NCBI GenBank assembly: GCA_005768725.1
Contig: VAFM01000001.1
Span: 372,001 to 436,000 of the forward strand
DNA: 64,000 bases
Direction of reading: 5' to 3'
From: Blastochloris viridis
Lineage (GTDB): Bacteria; Pseudomonadota; Alphaproteobacteria; UBA2136; UBA6156
Under the pieces are notes generated by a model, which had not been told where the DNA came from, searched no databases, and was given only the letters and a program-made list of their open reading frames with translations. The position numbers and the translations under genes are program-made. Below are positions 31,823 to 40,889 of the stretch, piece after piece. The stretch's first letter is position 1; each line of letters starts with the position of its first letter.

Positions 31823-32653
31823 ATGCGCGCGATTCCCCTTATTCTGATGACTTCTGTCCTCGCGTCTGTGTCTGCCCCTACGGTGCAGGCCCAAGTGTAT
31901 CTGGAAGGAGATGGCTTCGTCTTTGATAATGGAGAGCTCTATCTGGTACCTGAAGGTAGCCGCTATAGCCCACCGCCGGACTTGGCCGACCATGTGTCTC
32001 CACCCGAGGATTTTTATGAAAGTCCCCGCTACGAGCCACGCACACAACCCTATGCTGAACCTGGGACGGGTATGGGGCTGGATTACTTTCCACCAGCCCC
32101 CGTGAACGACACCAAGGTTGAAACCACGGTTACCGTACCTGTCACCAAACAACAGGTAACCGTGATTGAGGCTAAACCCGAACTGAAGGAAGAACCTATC
32201 AAAAAGGTTGTGGTAGACGTGCCTGCGACTGATACCAAGCTGACCGTAGAAACCCAAAAGGTGGAGACCGCGACGCGCCGGGTACGAGTTGTAGGAGGCG
32301 ATGATATTACCCGACTGGCCTCTCATTCGGAGCAATTCCTTCCGCATGACCAAAAGACCGGTGATGGATTCAAGTGGTTTTTTCTCATTCTCATCATCGC
32401 TGTTATCATTGGTTGCGGGTTTTTCTTCCGTTCACTGGTTGAAAAATCCCGTCGTCGGTCAACTCCTGTTGAAGAAGAACGTCCGACTCGCCATGTCCCA
32501 GCTTCGTCTACACGTTGGGAAAATTCGCAGTTACGTGCTTCACTGACTAAAATCCGTGAGGGCGTGGCGGAATTGATGGCAGCTTTGCTCGGGAAACCCA
32601 GGGTGCCTTTACTGCCGCCGCCGGACAATATGACCCATGTTCCACCCACGTGA
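31823..32653 (+). CDS. Envelope protein with signal peptide and internal membrane helix
   Basis: 276 residues from the ATG at 31823. Signal peptide (cleavage near VQA-QVYL). A proline- and tyrosine-rich region (SPPEDFYESPRYEPRTQPYAE) comes next, then a Val/Thr/Lys-rich region that reads like extended beta-strands (KVETTVTVPVTKQQVTV). A membrane helix (FFLILIIAVIIGCGFFF) lies near residue 195, with an Arg-rich cytoplasmic tail after it. That layout would leave the N-domain in the periplasm. No family recognised. The leader resembles that of the preceding plus-strand gene. Confidence 0.7.
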   Translation: MRAIPLILMTSVLASVSAPTVQAQVYLEGDGFVFDNGELYLVPEGSRYSPPPDLADHVSPPEDFYESPRYEPRTQPYAEPGTGMGLDYFPPAPVNDTKVETTVTVPVTKQQVTVIEAKPELKEEPIKKVVVDVPATDTKLTVETQKVETATRRVRVVGGDDITRLASHSEQFLPHDQKTGDGFKWFFLILIIAVIIGCGFFFRSLVEKSRRRSTPVEEERPTRHVPASSTRWENSQLRASLTKIREGVAELMAALLGKPRVPLLPPPDNMTHVPPT

Positions 32654-32680
32654 TCTCCGGATGACGTTTTGCGATTTCAG

Positions 32681-32706
32681 CCGCCCGGTTTTCCGGGCGG
32701 TTTTTT
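32681..32706. terminator. Intrinsic terminator
   Basis: Perfect stem CCGCCCGG-TTTT-CCGGGCGG followed by six T residues. It ends the envelope gene; the T-run touches the tilS stop codon. Confidence 0.92.
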
Positions 32707-33607
32707 ATTCGGCCTGAGTTACAAGCTGGCCGTTTTTCCAGGAAAACTTAACGCCCGCGAGTGTGGCATGACCTTGAGCTTCGGTTTGCAGACGAACAAG
32801 CAAGCTTTGGCGCTTGCTGCGGCGGACCGGGAGAGATTCTTGCGGGTGGATAGCCTGAATGAGTTTAAGAATAAGGCGGAGGTTGATCTCGATTGGCTGA
32901 GAGCGAAAGTTTTCCAATGGGAACGGGTTTTCCACCGGAATAGTTTGGAGGCTCTGACTGAGAGCTTCATGGGCATCTGCCACTGCATGAGCGCTGGCGG
33001 CAAGGCCGTGGGCGGTTATGCCAGCCTCTTCCAGCAGCGGAAGCAATTTGCGGATACGCGCACGCTGGCTGCCACCAGATTCGTTATCCGGGTCTTCCAG
33101 CCATGCTTGACCGAGGCTTTGAAGATAGTCGCGTAGTTGCTGGCGGCTGGCGTTGAGGAGCGGGCGGGCGTAGGTGACGCCGTTCATGAGACTTTGCGGC
33201 TGGAGAGCGGCCAACCCCCCTGCCCCGCTACCTTTGCCTGCACGCATAAGAAAACTTTCAGCGATATCGGTTTGGGTGTGGGCCAGAACAATGGATGCTC
33301 CGAGGTTTTGGGCCTGCTGCTGGAGCCATGTGTGACGCTCGGTGCGGGCGTAGGCTTCGGCATTGCTACCCGGTTTGCCCTGCCCTGTGGCAGTGAGAAA
33401 TGGGAGATTATAAACGTGGCAGAATGCCTGCACAAACGCAGTACTTTGGGAGCCGAATTCGCTCCAGTTATGATTGAAGGTGGCGACTGTGAGGCGGTTT
33501 GCGTGTCCGGCGTCCAAAAGCAGGTGCAGCAGCGCCATGCTATCGCCTCCGCCGCTGACGCCCACGAGCAGCGGGCCTTGCGGGAGAGATGATGGCGGTA
33601 GGTTCAT
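32705..33607 (-). CDS. tilS: tRNA(Ile)-lysidine synthase
   Basis: 300 residues. The N-terminal PP-loop ATPase motif is GVSGGGDSMAL at about residues 16-26. Downstream TilS features are HNWSEFGS, NAEAYARTERH and LAHTQTDIAESFLMR. It converts the C34 of the CAU-anticodon tRNA-Ile to lysidine, changing its decoding from Met to Ile. It is shorter than E. coli TilS and keeps only a small C-terminal region, as in many alphaproteobacteria. Confidence 0.93.
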   Translation of the reverse strand: MNLPPSSLPQGPLLVGVSGGGDSMALLHLLLDAGHANRLTVATFNHNWSEFGSQSTAFVQAFCHVYNLPFLTATGQGKPGSNAEAYARTERHTWLQQQAQNLGASIVLAHTQTDIAESFLMRAGKGSGAGGLAALQPQSLMNGVTYARPLLNASRQQLRDYLQSLGQAWLEDPDNESGGSQRARIRKLLPLLEEAGITAHGLAASAHAVADAHEALSQSLQTIPVENPFPLENFRSQPIEINLRLILKLIQAIHPQESLPVRRSKRQSLLVRLQTEAQGHATLAGVKFSWKNGQLVTQAE

Positions 33608-33640
33608 ACCGCCTTTTGTACACCAAGTGCGAGGTATGGG

Positions 33641-33946
33641 CTACCGGATGGTCAGAAAATTCAGGCTGGAGCCGGGTAATGGATTAGTCGGCACAGGAAT
33701 TTCCGGCTGCTGGGACGGCTGAATGATCTCCGGTTTTACTTCAGGCTTGACCTCGGGTCGGCTGGGTGATGGCGGAACTTCAGGCTTGACCGTCGGCTTG
33801 GGCATTTCCGGCTTTTCATCCGGTTTTGGTTCCGGCTGGCGCGGTTGTTCAGCAGGTTCGTCATTCACACGGGCTTGCTGCAGGCGCATGAGCTGCCAGG
33901 CCAGTAAGTGGGAGGACGAGAGTGGAATGTGGTGTGCCGTGTTCAT
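33641..33946 (-). CDS. Proline-rich repeat protein (doubtful)
   Basis: 101 residues. From residue 30 on it is made of irregular PEVKPE/PEKPEMPKP-type repeats. No signal peptide and a weak ribosome-binding site. It lies between cpoB and tilS on the same strand. It could be a real linker-type envelope protein with a misjudged start; low confidence. Confidence 0.4.
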   Translation of the reverse strand: MNTAHHIPLSSSHLLAWQLMRLQQARVNDEPAEQPRQPEPKPDEKPEMPKPTVKPEVPPSPSRPEVKPEVKPEIIQPSQQPEIPVPTNPLPGSSLNFLTIR

Positions 33947-33951
33947 GCAAC

Positions 33952-33976
33952 AAAAACGCCCCTGAAGGGCGGTTTG
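33952..33976 (-). terminator. Terminator after cpoB
   Basis: On the minus strand a CCGCCC-TTCAG-GGGCG stem is followed by TTTTTG. Confidence 0.75.
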
Positions 33977-33989
33977 TTCCGGCGGAAAA

Positions 33990-34886
33990 CTATTCCACCT
34001 TAAGAGTTAGAAGCTTGTCCTTGGCGCGGCTGGCCTCGGGCGCTTGCGGGTAGTCTTTGGTCAGCTTTTCCCATGCGGCCTTGGCCAGTTTGGGTTGCTT
34101 AAGCTGCTCCAGTGCTACGCCCATTTTGAAGAGGTTGGCAGGTGCCTTGCCACCCTTGGGAAATGCCTTAAGACCATCGCGGAACTTGGTCGCGGCGGTT
34201 TTGGGGTCATTCTGCACCAAATAAACCTCGCCCAGCCAGTAGTAGGCGTTGTCGGCGAGTGCGTCCTTCGGGTGACGCTTGAGGAATTCTTCAAACCAGA
34301 CCTGTGCGTTCTTGTAGTCGGTCGCGGTCAGGTAGGCATAAGCCTTGTTGTAATGGTCGGCAGCCGACATGTCGGCGGGAATGGTGGCCTTTGCGGCAGG
34401 TTTGGCGGCGGGCTTGGTTTCGGCAACAACTTCACCAGAGTCGGTCTCGGTAGAGGTTGTGGCGGCTACTGGAGTAGCGGCGGCGGCAGAAGCCTGAGGT
34501 TGAGACGACAGGGTCTCCATGCGGGTTTCAATATCCGCAAGACGCATGTCGAGGTCTTTAATGTAATCGTCGAAACGTTTGGCGAGGCGTTCAATCGCCA
34601 TCAGAGAGCGGTCGGTATTACCGCGGAGCTGGCTCGTTTCATCTTCCAGCGTACTCATACGTTGCTCGATATCAGCAGCGGTATAGCTCGATAAACCGCC
34701 CAAATTGGGCTGGCCGGTTGAGCTTGAAGAGGAACGGCGACTCTCGGCAGCACTTATACGCTTTTCGATAGCGTCCAGGCGCTGCACGAGACTCTCCGCA
34801 TCAACCGAAACCGCCTGCCCCCAGCTGTTGGCGGTAATTGCAAGCATGCTTACAGTTACCATCAGCAGAGAGGACAGGCGGGACAT
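33990..34886 (-). CDS. cpoB: Cell division coordinator CpoB / YbgF
   Basis: 298 residues. Signal peptide (cleavage near ANS-WGQA). A coiled-coil region follows (LVQRLDAIEKRISAAESR, then SLMAIERLAKRFDDYIKDLDMRLADIE). An alanine/threonine-rich linker leads to a C-terminal TPR domain (DHYNKAYAYLTATDYKNAQVWFEEFLKRHP). In the periplasm CpoB links the Tol-Pal machine to peptidoglycan synthesis at division. It lies directly downstream of pal, as expected. Confidence 0.93.
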   Translation of the reverse strand: MSRLSSLLMVTVSMLAITANSWGQAVSVDAESLVQRLDAIEKRISAAESRRSSSSSTGQPNLGGLSSYTAADIEQRMSTLEDETSQLRGNTDRSLMAIERLAKRFDDYIKDLDMRLADIETRMETLSSQPQASAAAATPVAATTSTETDSGEVVAETKPAAKPAAKATIPADMSAADHYNKAYAYLTATDYKNAQVWFEEFLKRHPKDALADNAYYWLGEVYLVQNDPKTAATKFRDGLKAFPKGGKAPANLFKMGVALEQLKQPKLAKAAWEKLTKDYPQAPEASRAKDKLLTLKVE

Positions 34887-34920
34887 CGGTAGAATAACCT
34901 TAAGTTAAATTAACTTAAGA

Positions 34921-35454
34921 CTATTGCAGAACGATAACACCACGACGGTTCTTAGCCCATGCGGATTCATCGTGGCCTTCAACAGCCGGACGTTCCTTAC
35001 CGTAGCTGATGGTGGTCAGTTGAGCCGGAGCCAGACCGGTACCAATCAGGTACTTCTTCATGGAAACGGCACGACGGTCACCGAGGGCCAGGTTGTATTC
35101 GCGGGTACCGCGTTCGTCAGCGTGACCTTCGAGCGTTACACCCTTAACGTCGTTAGCCTTGGCGAATTCGCTGAACTTGTTCAGGGTAGCTTCGGCATCG
35201 CCACGGATGGCAGCGCTGTCGTAGTCGAAGTATACGCGGTCGAAACCACCGGCTACGAATTGTTGATCGAACAGACCCTTAACGTCGGAGTTGTTCGGTT
35301 GTGCGCCAGCAGCACCACCGGCGTAGTTGCCGGAACCGTACTTGCTGCCTTGGGCAACCGGGGCAACGTCCAGATCAGGGCTCTTCAGGCAGGAGCAGGC
35401 AGACAGTGCTGCAACTACTGCGAGCAGGCCGGCTTTCATCGGGAGCTTGGTCAT
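34921..35454 (-). CDS. pal: Peptidoglycan-associated lipoprotein
   Basis: 177 residues from the ATG at 35454, preferred because GAGGAC precedes it; another in-frame ATG lies five codons upstream. Lipoprotein signal peptide with lipobox LSAC. The OmpA-like domain (VYFDYDSAAIRGDAEATLNK, GHADERGTREYNLALGDRRA) binds peptidoglycan diaminopimelate. It anchors the outer membrane to the cell wall as part of the Tol-Pal complex. Confidence 0.96.
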   Translation of the reverse strand: MTKLPMKAGLLAVVAALSACSCLKSPDLDVAPVAQGSKYGSGNYAGGAAGAQPNNSDVKGLFDQQFVAGGFDRVYFDYDSAAIRGDAEATLNKFSEFAKANDVKGVTLEGHADERGTREYNLALGDRRAVSMKKYLIGTGLAPAQLTTISYGKERPAVEGHDESAWAKNRRGVIVLQ

Positions 35455-35823
35455 GATTAGTGTCCTCATCGTTTTTTAGTTTTCGGTGTATGGAATCCTT
35501 ACCCTTACAACCTTGGGTAAAGAGACCTTAATTACGCCGTCTCGGTTACGCAAGCAAAATCCGCACACTTTATGCCATGGGACATATCGGGTGAGCGTTT
35601 AATGCCGTACCGTTGCAACTACTTATAGGGGGGAGATGTTCCGCTTGCAATGGATTTTCCCGTCCATTGTGTTGAATGGATGGGCATCCCATGGTGTTTT
35701 TGCATCAACTTTAAGCCACTTGTAAGGTAGCAAAATTGGCAATCACCCTGACTTTCTCCCGTTTCGCTGCAAAAAATGGCTCTTGCGAGCCATTTTCTGT
35801 TTTCCTCCTCCGGGCGACGCCTC
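35455..35823. other. Intergenic region between pal and isocitrate dehydrogenase
   Basis: About 370 nt. It holds the pal promoter and leader on the minus strand and the isocitrate dehydrogenase terminator at 35773-35796. No credible gene; the 107-codon frame on the minus strand lacks a ribosome-binding site. Confidence 0.5.
35773..35796 (-). terminator. Terminator after isocitrate dehydrogenase
   Basis: Perfect 10-bp stem AAAATGGCTC-TTGC-GAGCCATTTT with further T residues on the minus strand. Confidence 0.9.
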
Positions 35824-37278
35824 TTACTCGGCACCCTTGCCGGAAAATCCGGCAACGTGATCGAAGGTATAAAGGTTTTCAATTTTGACCCATTCCAGAC
35901 CCGCAGCTTCGATATTGTGCAGGACATTACGGATATCGGCATTGGTCACACTGCCTTCCGGCCCCATGAAGCGGCACGCCCACAGGTCGGTCACGGCGTC
36001 CACGTCCGGTTTAACGTCCGGCTTTTTAGGGTTGAACATTTCCATACCACGGCTACTGACCGACTGAAGCACCAGACCGGACATACCGCACTGGTTCAGG
36101 CGTGCGCCAAGGTCGGCAGCGTTGGCGTCATCGAAGTCGACAAATACATCAACCCCCGTCAGGCGCTTGGTGCGGACAGACTGAGTGGTATCTTCGGCGC
36201 GCGGCAGCTTGACCGGTTTGCCGCTACCGCTGGCAAATGGCGTCAGGTTTTTAGGCGACTTACCAAGGTTCTTCACGACGGCTTCGGCAAATTCCATAGT
36301 CGAAAGCGCCTTTTCGCCCTTCTTGACGATATCGGCGGTGTGCTGACCGGCTTCCAGGGTGTAGAGCAAGGCATTACCGATTTTGGCGGCGCACTCACCT
36401 TGACCAACATGGTACAGCATGAGTACAGCGGCATTGATCAGACCGGACGGGTTCGCGATCCCCTTCCCGGCAATATCCGGGGCAGAGCCGTGCACGGCTT
36501 CGAACATCGCGCAGCCGGTACCGATGTTCATGGAGCCGGCAAGACCTACACTACCGGCCACCTGGCTGGCGATGTCGGAGACGATATCACCATAGAGGTT
36601 TTCGGTTACCACTACGTCAAACTTTTCCGGAGTGTCGGCGATGCGGGCCATGCCGATATCGACGATCAGGCTGTCTTTCTGAATATCAGGATACTCGGCA
36701 CCGATAAGCTGGAAGACCTGGTGAAAGAGACCGTCAGTCACCTTCATAATATTGTCCTTGATCAGGCAGGTCACCTTCTTGCGGCCGTTGGCACGGGCGT
36801 ATTCAAAGGCGTACCGTACGATCAGCTCGGTCCCGGTGCGGGAGATCAGCTTAACGGCGTGGCAGGTGTCGCGGGTCTGGCGGTACTCGATACCGGCGTA
36901 AAGGCTTTCTTCGTTTTCGCGGACAATCACCATATCCACATTGGCGTGCTTGCTGTGCACAAAGCCATCGAAGGTGCGTACGGGGCGGACGTTGGCAAAT
37001 TGGCCAAAGGCTTTACGCATGGTCACGTTAACGGACTTATAGCCGCCCCCCTGCGGGGTGGTGATGGGTGCCTTGAACAGCAGGCGGTTTTTGCGGATGC
37101 TCTCCCATGCGGCGGGTTCGATACCGTTCATGATGCCGCTTTTGAAAACCTTTTCGCCGAGATTGACGAAGTCATATTCCAGCTCGGCGCCTGCGGCTTT
37201 GAGAATATGCAGCGTGGCGTCCATGATCTCCGGGCCAATGCCGTCGCCGCGTGCCACCGTTACCGGTACTTTTGCCAT
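35824..37278 (-). CDS. Isocitrate dehydrogenase (Thermus/Rickettsia-type)
   Basis: 484 residues, longer than the E. coli enzyme, with the extra C-terminal domain of the Thermus/Rickettsia type. Seen: ARGDGIGPEI at the N-terminus, the substrate-binding arginines around QFANVRPVRTF and VIVRENEESLYAGIEYR, and the catalytic Lys/Asp region TENLYGDIVSDIASQVAGS followed by FEAVHGSAPDIAGK. It oxidises isocitrate to 2-oxoglutarate in the TCA cycle. The cofactor (NAD or NADP) cannot be assigned by eye. Confidence 0.93.
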   Translation of the reverse strand: MAKVPVTVARGDGIGPEIMDATLHILKAAGAELEYDFVNLGEKVFKSGIMNGIEPAAWESIRKNRLLFKAPITTPQGGGYKSVNVTMRKAFGQFANVRPVRTFDGFVHSKHANVDMVIVRENEESLYAGIEYRQTRDTCHAVKLISRTGTELIVRYAFEYARANGRKKVTCLIKDNIMKVTDGLFHQVFQLIGAEYPDIQKDSLIVDIGMARIADTPEKFDVVVTENLYGDIVSDIASQVAGSVGLAGSMNIGTGCAMFEAVHGSAPDIAGKGIANPSGLINAAVLMLYHVGQGECAAKIGNALLYTLEAGQHTADIVKKGEKALSTMEFAEAVVKNLGKSPKNLTPFASGSGKPVKLPRAEDTTQSVRTKRLTGVDVFVDFDDANAADLGARLNQCGMSGLVLQSVSSRGMEMFNPKKPDVKPDVDAVTDLWACRFMGPEGSVTNADIRNVLHNIEAAGLEWVKIENLYTFDHVAGFSGKGAE

Positions 37279-37381
37279 GTGAAGGGTATCCTTGTTCTTT
37301 ATTCTTTAAGGGAAGCTTTGTGTGCAGCATAACTTACAGAAGCGGCTTTGCAACTGTTTGCAGCAAGCTCTACAAAAATAT

Positions 37382-37404
37382 CCGGCAGGTGTGTGGCCTG
37401 CCGG
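37382..37404 (-). terminator. Terminator after the 115-residue protein gene
   Basis: 8-bp stem CCGGCAGG/CCTGCCGG with a 7-nt loop; ATATTTTTG follows on the minus strand. Confidence 0.8.
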
Positions 37405-37431
37405 AGTTGATATTCGTCGCTTTAGAGGTAG

Positions 37432-37779
37432 TCACGCCGAGATTGCCAGATTGGCAAGGTCGGTTACGCGGACGAGATCGAGATGAATGCTGTCTCCATC
37501 TTCCCGGCCTTCGGCCACAAAGAGCCTTTCGCCTTCCGCGATAACTTTGAGAGGCTGCGCCATTCCCGCCGTCTTGGGCTGGCGGTATACGGTATTGCCC
37601 TGCAGCGTAAAGACATCGCCGTTCTTTTTAACAATAGGCTTGTTGAAGCGCCTTGAGGGGCCGCTTACAACGAAGTGGAAGGAGAAGTCGATCGGCCAGG
37701 AGTAGTTACGTGCAAGGTAGTTTTCGATCGCCGCGCACTCTTGCGGACTGATTTCTTGGGAGCTTTTCTTCTTCGTCAT
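37432..37779 (-). CDS. Small protein of unknown function
   Basis: 115 residues, cytoplasmic. A short helical start (SPQECAAIENYLARNYSWP) is followed by alternating hydrophobic/polar strands (FSFHFVVSGPSRRF, VFTLQGNTVYRQP, LKVIAEGERLFVAEG), reading like a small beta-sandwich or barrel. It has its own terminator. No family recognised. Confidence 0.6.
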   Translation of the reverse strand: MTKKKSSQEISPQECAAIENYLARNYSWPIDFSFHFVVSGPSRRFNKPIVKKNGDVFTLQGNTVYRQPKTAGMAQPLKVIAEGERLFVAEGREDGDSIHLDLVRVTDLANLAISA

Positions 37780-37967
37780 GTTTTAGTTCCCGTAACATGT
37801 GACGATGAGGGTGAACGTGAGTGAGTAACATTTAGAGAGTAGCCGCATAGCCAGCGCTAGAGCCAGCCTAAACGGCCCCAAGCAGGTGCTTGTAGCGGTT
37901 ATGGGTAAGTGCAACGTAAGACGCGGGCAGAGAAAACCCCCTGCCCGCACCTTAGAATCGCACCAAG

Positions 37968-39452
37968 CTAGAGTGCGCTGGATTCGTCTTCGAACTTAAT
38001 GACGTCGGTCGGGTTGGTGTTGGGCACAGCTTTGGGAATGAATTTCAGCTGCGGCAGCGGACGCTCGGACGAGCTGCGCGGGCCCTGATAGTTGGCTGGC
38101 AGAGACGACGGCTCGGGTGTGGCCGGAACCTGCGAGGCCGGACGCGGCGAAAGGCCCTCGCCTGCCGGAATTTGCGGCGCAGCGGAGGAATCCTGGACAC
38201 CCGGAGTCGGTACCGGTTTGAGCGACGGTGCGGGCTGGGTCGGCGAAAGCACCATGGTCGGCGTGGTGGTTTTGCTGGCGGTGACGCGCGCTTCTTCCAC
38301 ACGAGTGATCTGAGCCTTGTTTTCGACGTCCTTGGTTAGTTCCATCGCACGGTTATAGGCATCGAAATTGCTGGGAGCGCGCTGACCACCAGTGACGAGG
38401 TCGTCGACCGTCGGTACCAGATTGGCAGCAGGGCTGGTGGGTGCCTCGGGAGCCTTCTGGCTTTCCGGTGCCGGAGCTGTGTTGAGCTCGGCGGGAGTAG
38501 CGGGTTGCAGGGTGCCCTTCTTTTCCAGCTTGGGGCCAGCCGGTGCGGTTGCAGGCACGACCAGCGCGCCGGCTGCGCCACCGATACCCACAGACACCGG
38601 CAGACTGCCGGCCGGTGCCGGAAGTACGGCCGGAGCCGGATTCTCGACGACCGGGCGGCTGAGGCCGGCGTCGGTCGGAGTAATAATCGGGTTGGGCGCT
38701 ACAGCCACGCCCGGAATGGGGCGAGCCGCATTGGGGACAAGGCGACCATCCTTGTCATAAATGAGAATATCGACGCCTTGCTCTAGCTTAGGTGCGGGCG
38801 TACCGGCCTGCTTGGTTTTGCTCTGGAACGGGAATACCGGCATCTGCACGCCGAGGGATTCTTTCACAGCTTTAACCGTCAGCTTGCGCAGGGCAAAGGC
38901 GGCACCGCGCGGCTGGTCGTATTCGTAAGCGATCTCCAGACCGCCTTCACGCCATTTACGGGGCTTGGTGGTCCAGAAGATATCGGATACCGCAGGCGCC
39001 TGATCGGCAGGGATGAACCGACCCGTCACGTGACGCAGGAACTGTTCGGCGATCATAGCCTCCCCCGCGTTGGGGTTGGCGCTGGAAACCCAGTCACGGT
39101 AAATAAGGCGAACAGACGCGACACCTTGGGCGCTGCCGCTGGATTTATCGAGATAAAGCGAGACAGTGGCGAAGTCTCCGCCCTTGCACAGAAAGTCGTA
39201 GCGGGCATTGCCGTAGCTGGGGCCCAAACGGCCTTCCTTGCTGATCCATTTGCATGGCAGGCTTTGCGTAATAGCGTTCACTTCTTGCTGGAAGGTCGTA
39301 AATGCCAACTCTTGCTGGGTTTGCGGGTCGGCGGGCGTACGGCGCAGAATCTGGATCTCTTCGGCAGCCTGCGCGCCCTGAGGCATAAGCGCAGCAAGAG
39401 ACACCCCGCAGAGGGTAGCAACATACAACGCGGTCAAAGGGCGACGCTTCAT
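37968..39452 (-). CDS. Large secreted protein with proline/alanine-rich C-terminus
   Basis: 494 residues. Signal peptide with cleavage near AQA-AEEI. Residues about 30-215 form a folded domain with two cysteines (LPCKWISKEG, YDFLCKGGDF). The rest is a low-complexity Pro/Ala/Thr region (VVENPAPAVLPAPAGSLP, APAPESQKAPEAPTSPA) that ends with a short acidic tail. Probably a periplasmic or surface protein with a wall-spanning linker. No family recognised. Confidence 0.7.
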   Translation of the reverse strand: MKRRPLTALYVATLCGVSLAALMPQGAQAAEEIQILRRTPADPQTQQELAFTTFQQEVNAITQSLPCKWISKEGRLGPSYGNARYDFLCKGGDFATVSLYLDKSSGSAQGVASVRLIYRDWVSSANPNAGEAMIAEQFLRHVTGRFIPADQAPAVSDIFWTTKPRKWREGGLEIAYEYDQPRGAAFALRKLTVKAVKESLGVQMPVFPFQSKTKQAGTPAPKLEQGVDILIYDKDGRLVPNAARPIPGVAVAPNPIITPTDAGLSRPVVENPAPAVLPAPAGSLPVSVGIGGAAGALVVPATAPAGPKLEKKGTLQPATPAELNTAPAPESQKAPEAPTSPAANLVPTVDDLVTGGQRAPSNFDAYNRAMELTKDVENKAQITRVEEARVTASKTTTPTMVLSPTQPAPSLKPVPTPGVQDSSAAPQIPAGEGLSPRPASQVPATPEPSSLPANYQGPRSSSERPLPQLKFIPKAVPNTNPTDVIKFEDESSAL

Positions 39453-39565
39453 TGCCCCCAGATTAACCGAGACGGGCGCTGGCGCGAGATGGAATATGCT
39501 TGGTGCGCCGCCTTTGGCAGACTTGGTGTGGCAATCCTGCTTATCTCAATCTGTTCTTCATTTTC

Positions 39566-39593
39566 AAAAAGCCCCTCATGTGAGGGGCTTTTA
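39566..39593. terminator. Bidirectional terminator
   Basis: Stem AAAAGCCCCTCA/TGAGGGGCTTTT, effective loop CATG. It terminates the minus-strand gene that ends at 39607. Confidence 0.88.
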
Positions 39594-39606
39594 AACTCTT
39601 TGAAGC

Positions 39607-40200
39607 TTATTTGACGCTTTCGGCCGCTTTTTCGGCATCATCTTCATCTGCCGCCAACCACTTCTTCAAGGGAGCGATGGATTCATCCGGCCAGCTCATC
39701 AGGCTCGGGCGCATCAGCACATGGCCATTTTCCACCATCGCGACGAAGACCTTACGATCATCGGTATCAACAAACAGCAGCGCCTTGTTCATGCCACACG
39801 GCTCAACACAGCCATTGGCTTGCAGCAGGTTTTGCGGAAGCGTTTTGGATTCGCTTTTGGAGTCAAGATAGCCAAGCCATTTTTCGTACTTATCGGCCAG
39901 CAGTGCTTGTGCACCTTCGGCGACACCTACGTATTCCAGCAATTTCATGTCCGGCGCTTTACCAGCTTCGGGCCACATCGGCAGCAGCGTGGATTTTACC
40001 GGATCGACCGTTTCAAATGCCAGGCCTTCTGCGGTGACAGCTGTTGGCGAAACACCCGCTTCAACAGCCTGTGTTTCAGAGACCTGAGCAGCAGGCATGG
40101 TGGCGGAGACATCCTGCGCATCGGCCAGCCACGCGCAGGTAAAGGTTGCGATTGCGACCGGCGTGAACGCCAGAGCCTTAACGCGGAACAAAGGTTTCAT
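39607..40200 (-). CDS. Secreted protein of unknown function
   Basis: 197 residues. Signal peptide (AFTPVAIATFTCAWLADAQ). The mature part carries a CVEPCGMNKALLFVDTDDRKVFVAMVENG block whose CxxxC pair and beta-strand pattern look like a small folded domain near residue 130. It follows the 177-residue gene upstream by 5 nt, so the two are cotranscribed. Confidence 0.65.
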   Translation of the reverse strand: MKPLFRVKALAFTPVAIATFTCAWLADAQDVSATMPAAQVSETQAVEAGVSPTAVTAEGLAFETVDPVKSTLLPMWPEAGKAPDMKLLEYVGVAEGAQALLADKYEKWLGYLDSKSESKTLPQNLLQANGCVEPCGMNKALLFVDTDDRKVFVAMVENGHVLMRPSLMSWPDESIAPLKKWLAADEDDAEKAAESVK

Positions 40201-40205
40201 GCGCT

Positions 40206-40739
40206 TTAGGCTACCTTGAATCGCTGGTTAAGGAAACCACGAATGAACGGGATCTGAGCTTGCATCTCACGACTAATAGTGGTGCTGGCGAACGGTGCCG
40301 GAGCTTCGAATTCGAAACGCTTTTCGAGACGGGCACTGATCTTTTTGTACAACTCGACATGATTGGCCAACTGAATGGGGACAACCTTGGCGCTGGCAGC
40401 AACACCGGCGATGGTGGCAAAGGCGGACAGGCTGCGGGACATGATACGGCAGACGTACTGCGCTTCCGACTTCGTCATAATAAAGAGGTCGGCCATCATG
40501 ATGTAGTCATCCATCTCGGCGGTGGTGATGGGCGTAATACGGGCCAGAACGTTGTGCAGCCAGCCTTCGCGGTAGCAGCTGCCCAGCTTTTGCAGCTTGG
40601 CGAGGTTGAGGCCGTACTGTTGCGACCACTGCTTGTACGCCTGCACATCGGTACGCATACCGGCGGCCAGGTCGATGTTACGCTCCAGCAAGCTGGTGTA
40701 CACGTGGCTTTTGCCAAGGGGGTTATATGCTGCACTCAT
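40206..40739 (-). CDS. Helical protein of unknown function
   Basis: 177 residues, predicted all-helical and without a signal peptide: SLLERNIDLAAGMRTDVQAYKQW, EMDDYIMMADLFIMTKSEAQ. One moderately hydrophobic helix (LSAFATIAGVAASAKVVPI) could be buried rather than membrane-spanning. Cotranscribed with the secreted protein downstream. Confidence 0.6.
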   Translation of the reverse strand: MSAAYNPLGKSHVYTSLLERNIDLAAGMRTDVQAYKQWSQQYGLNLAKLQKLGSCYREGWLHNVLARITPITTAEMDDYIMMADLFIMTKSEAQYVCRIMSRSLSAFATIAGVAASAKVVPIQLANHVELYKKISARLEKRFEFEAPAPFASTTISREMQAQIPFIRGFLNQRFKVA

Positions 40740-40889
40740 GACTTTTACGCCTTCTTTACGTTGCTACAGGTATATCATCGCGCATACGCACTAAAAAGCG
40801 AGATGGTAGCCGTGCGGCGCAACATGTAGTGGCAGGTGTGGCCGAAATGCAGACGTTAGTAGATAGCGAAACGGCGTGATACCGCTAAA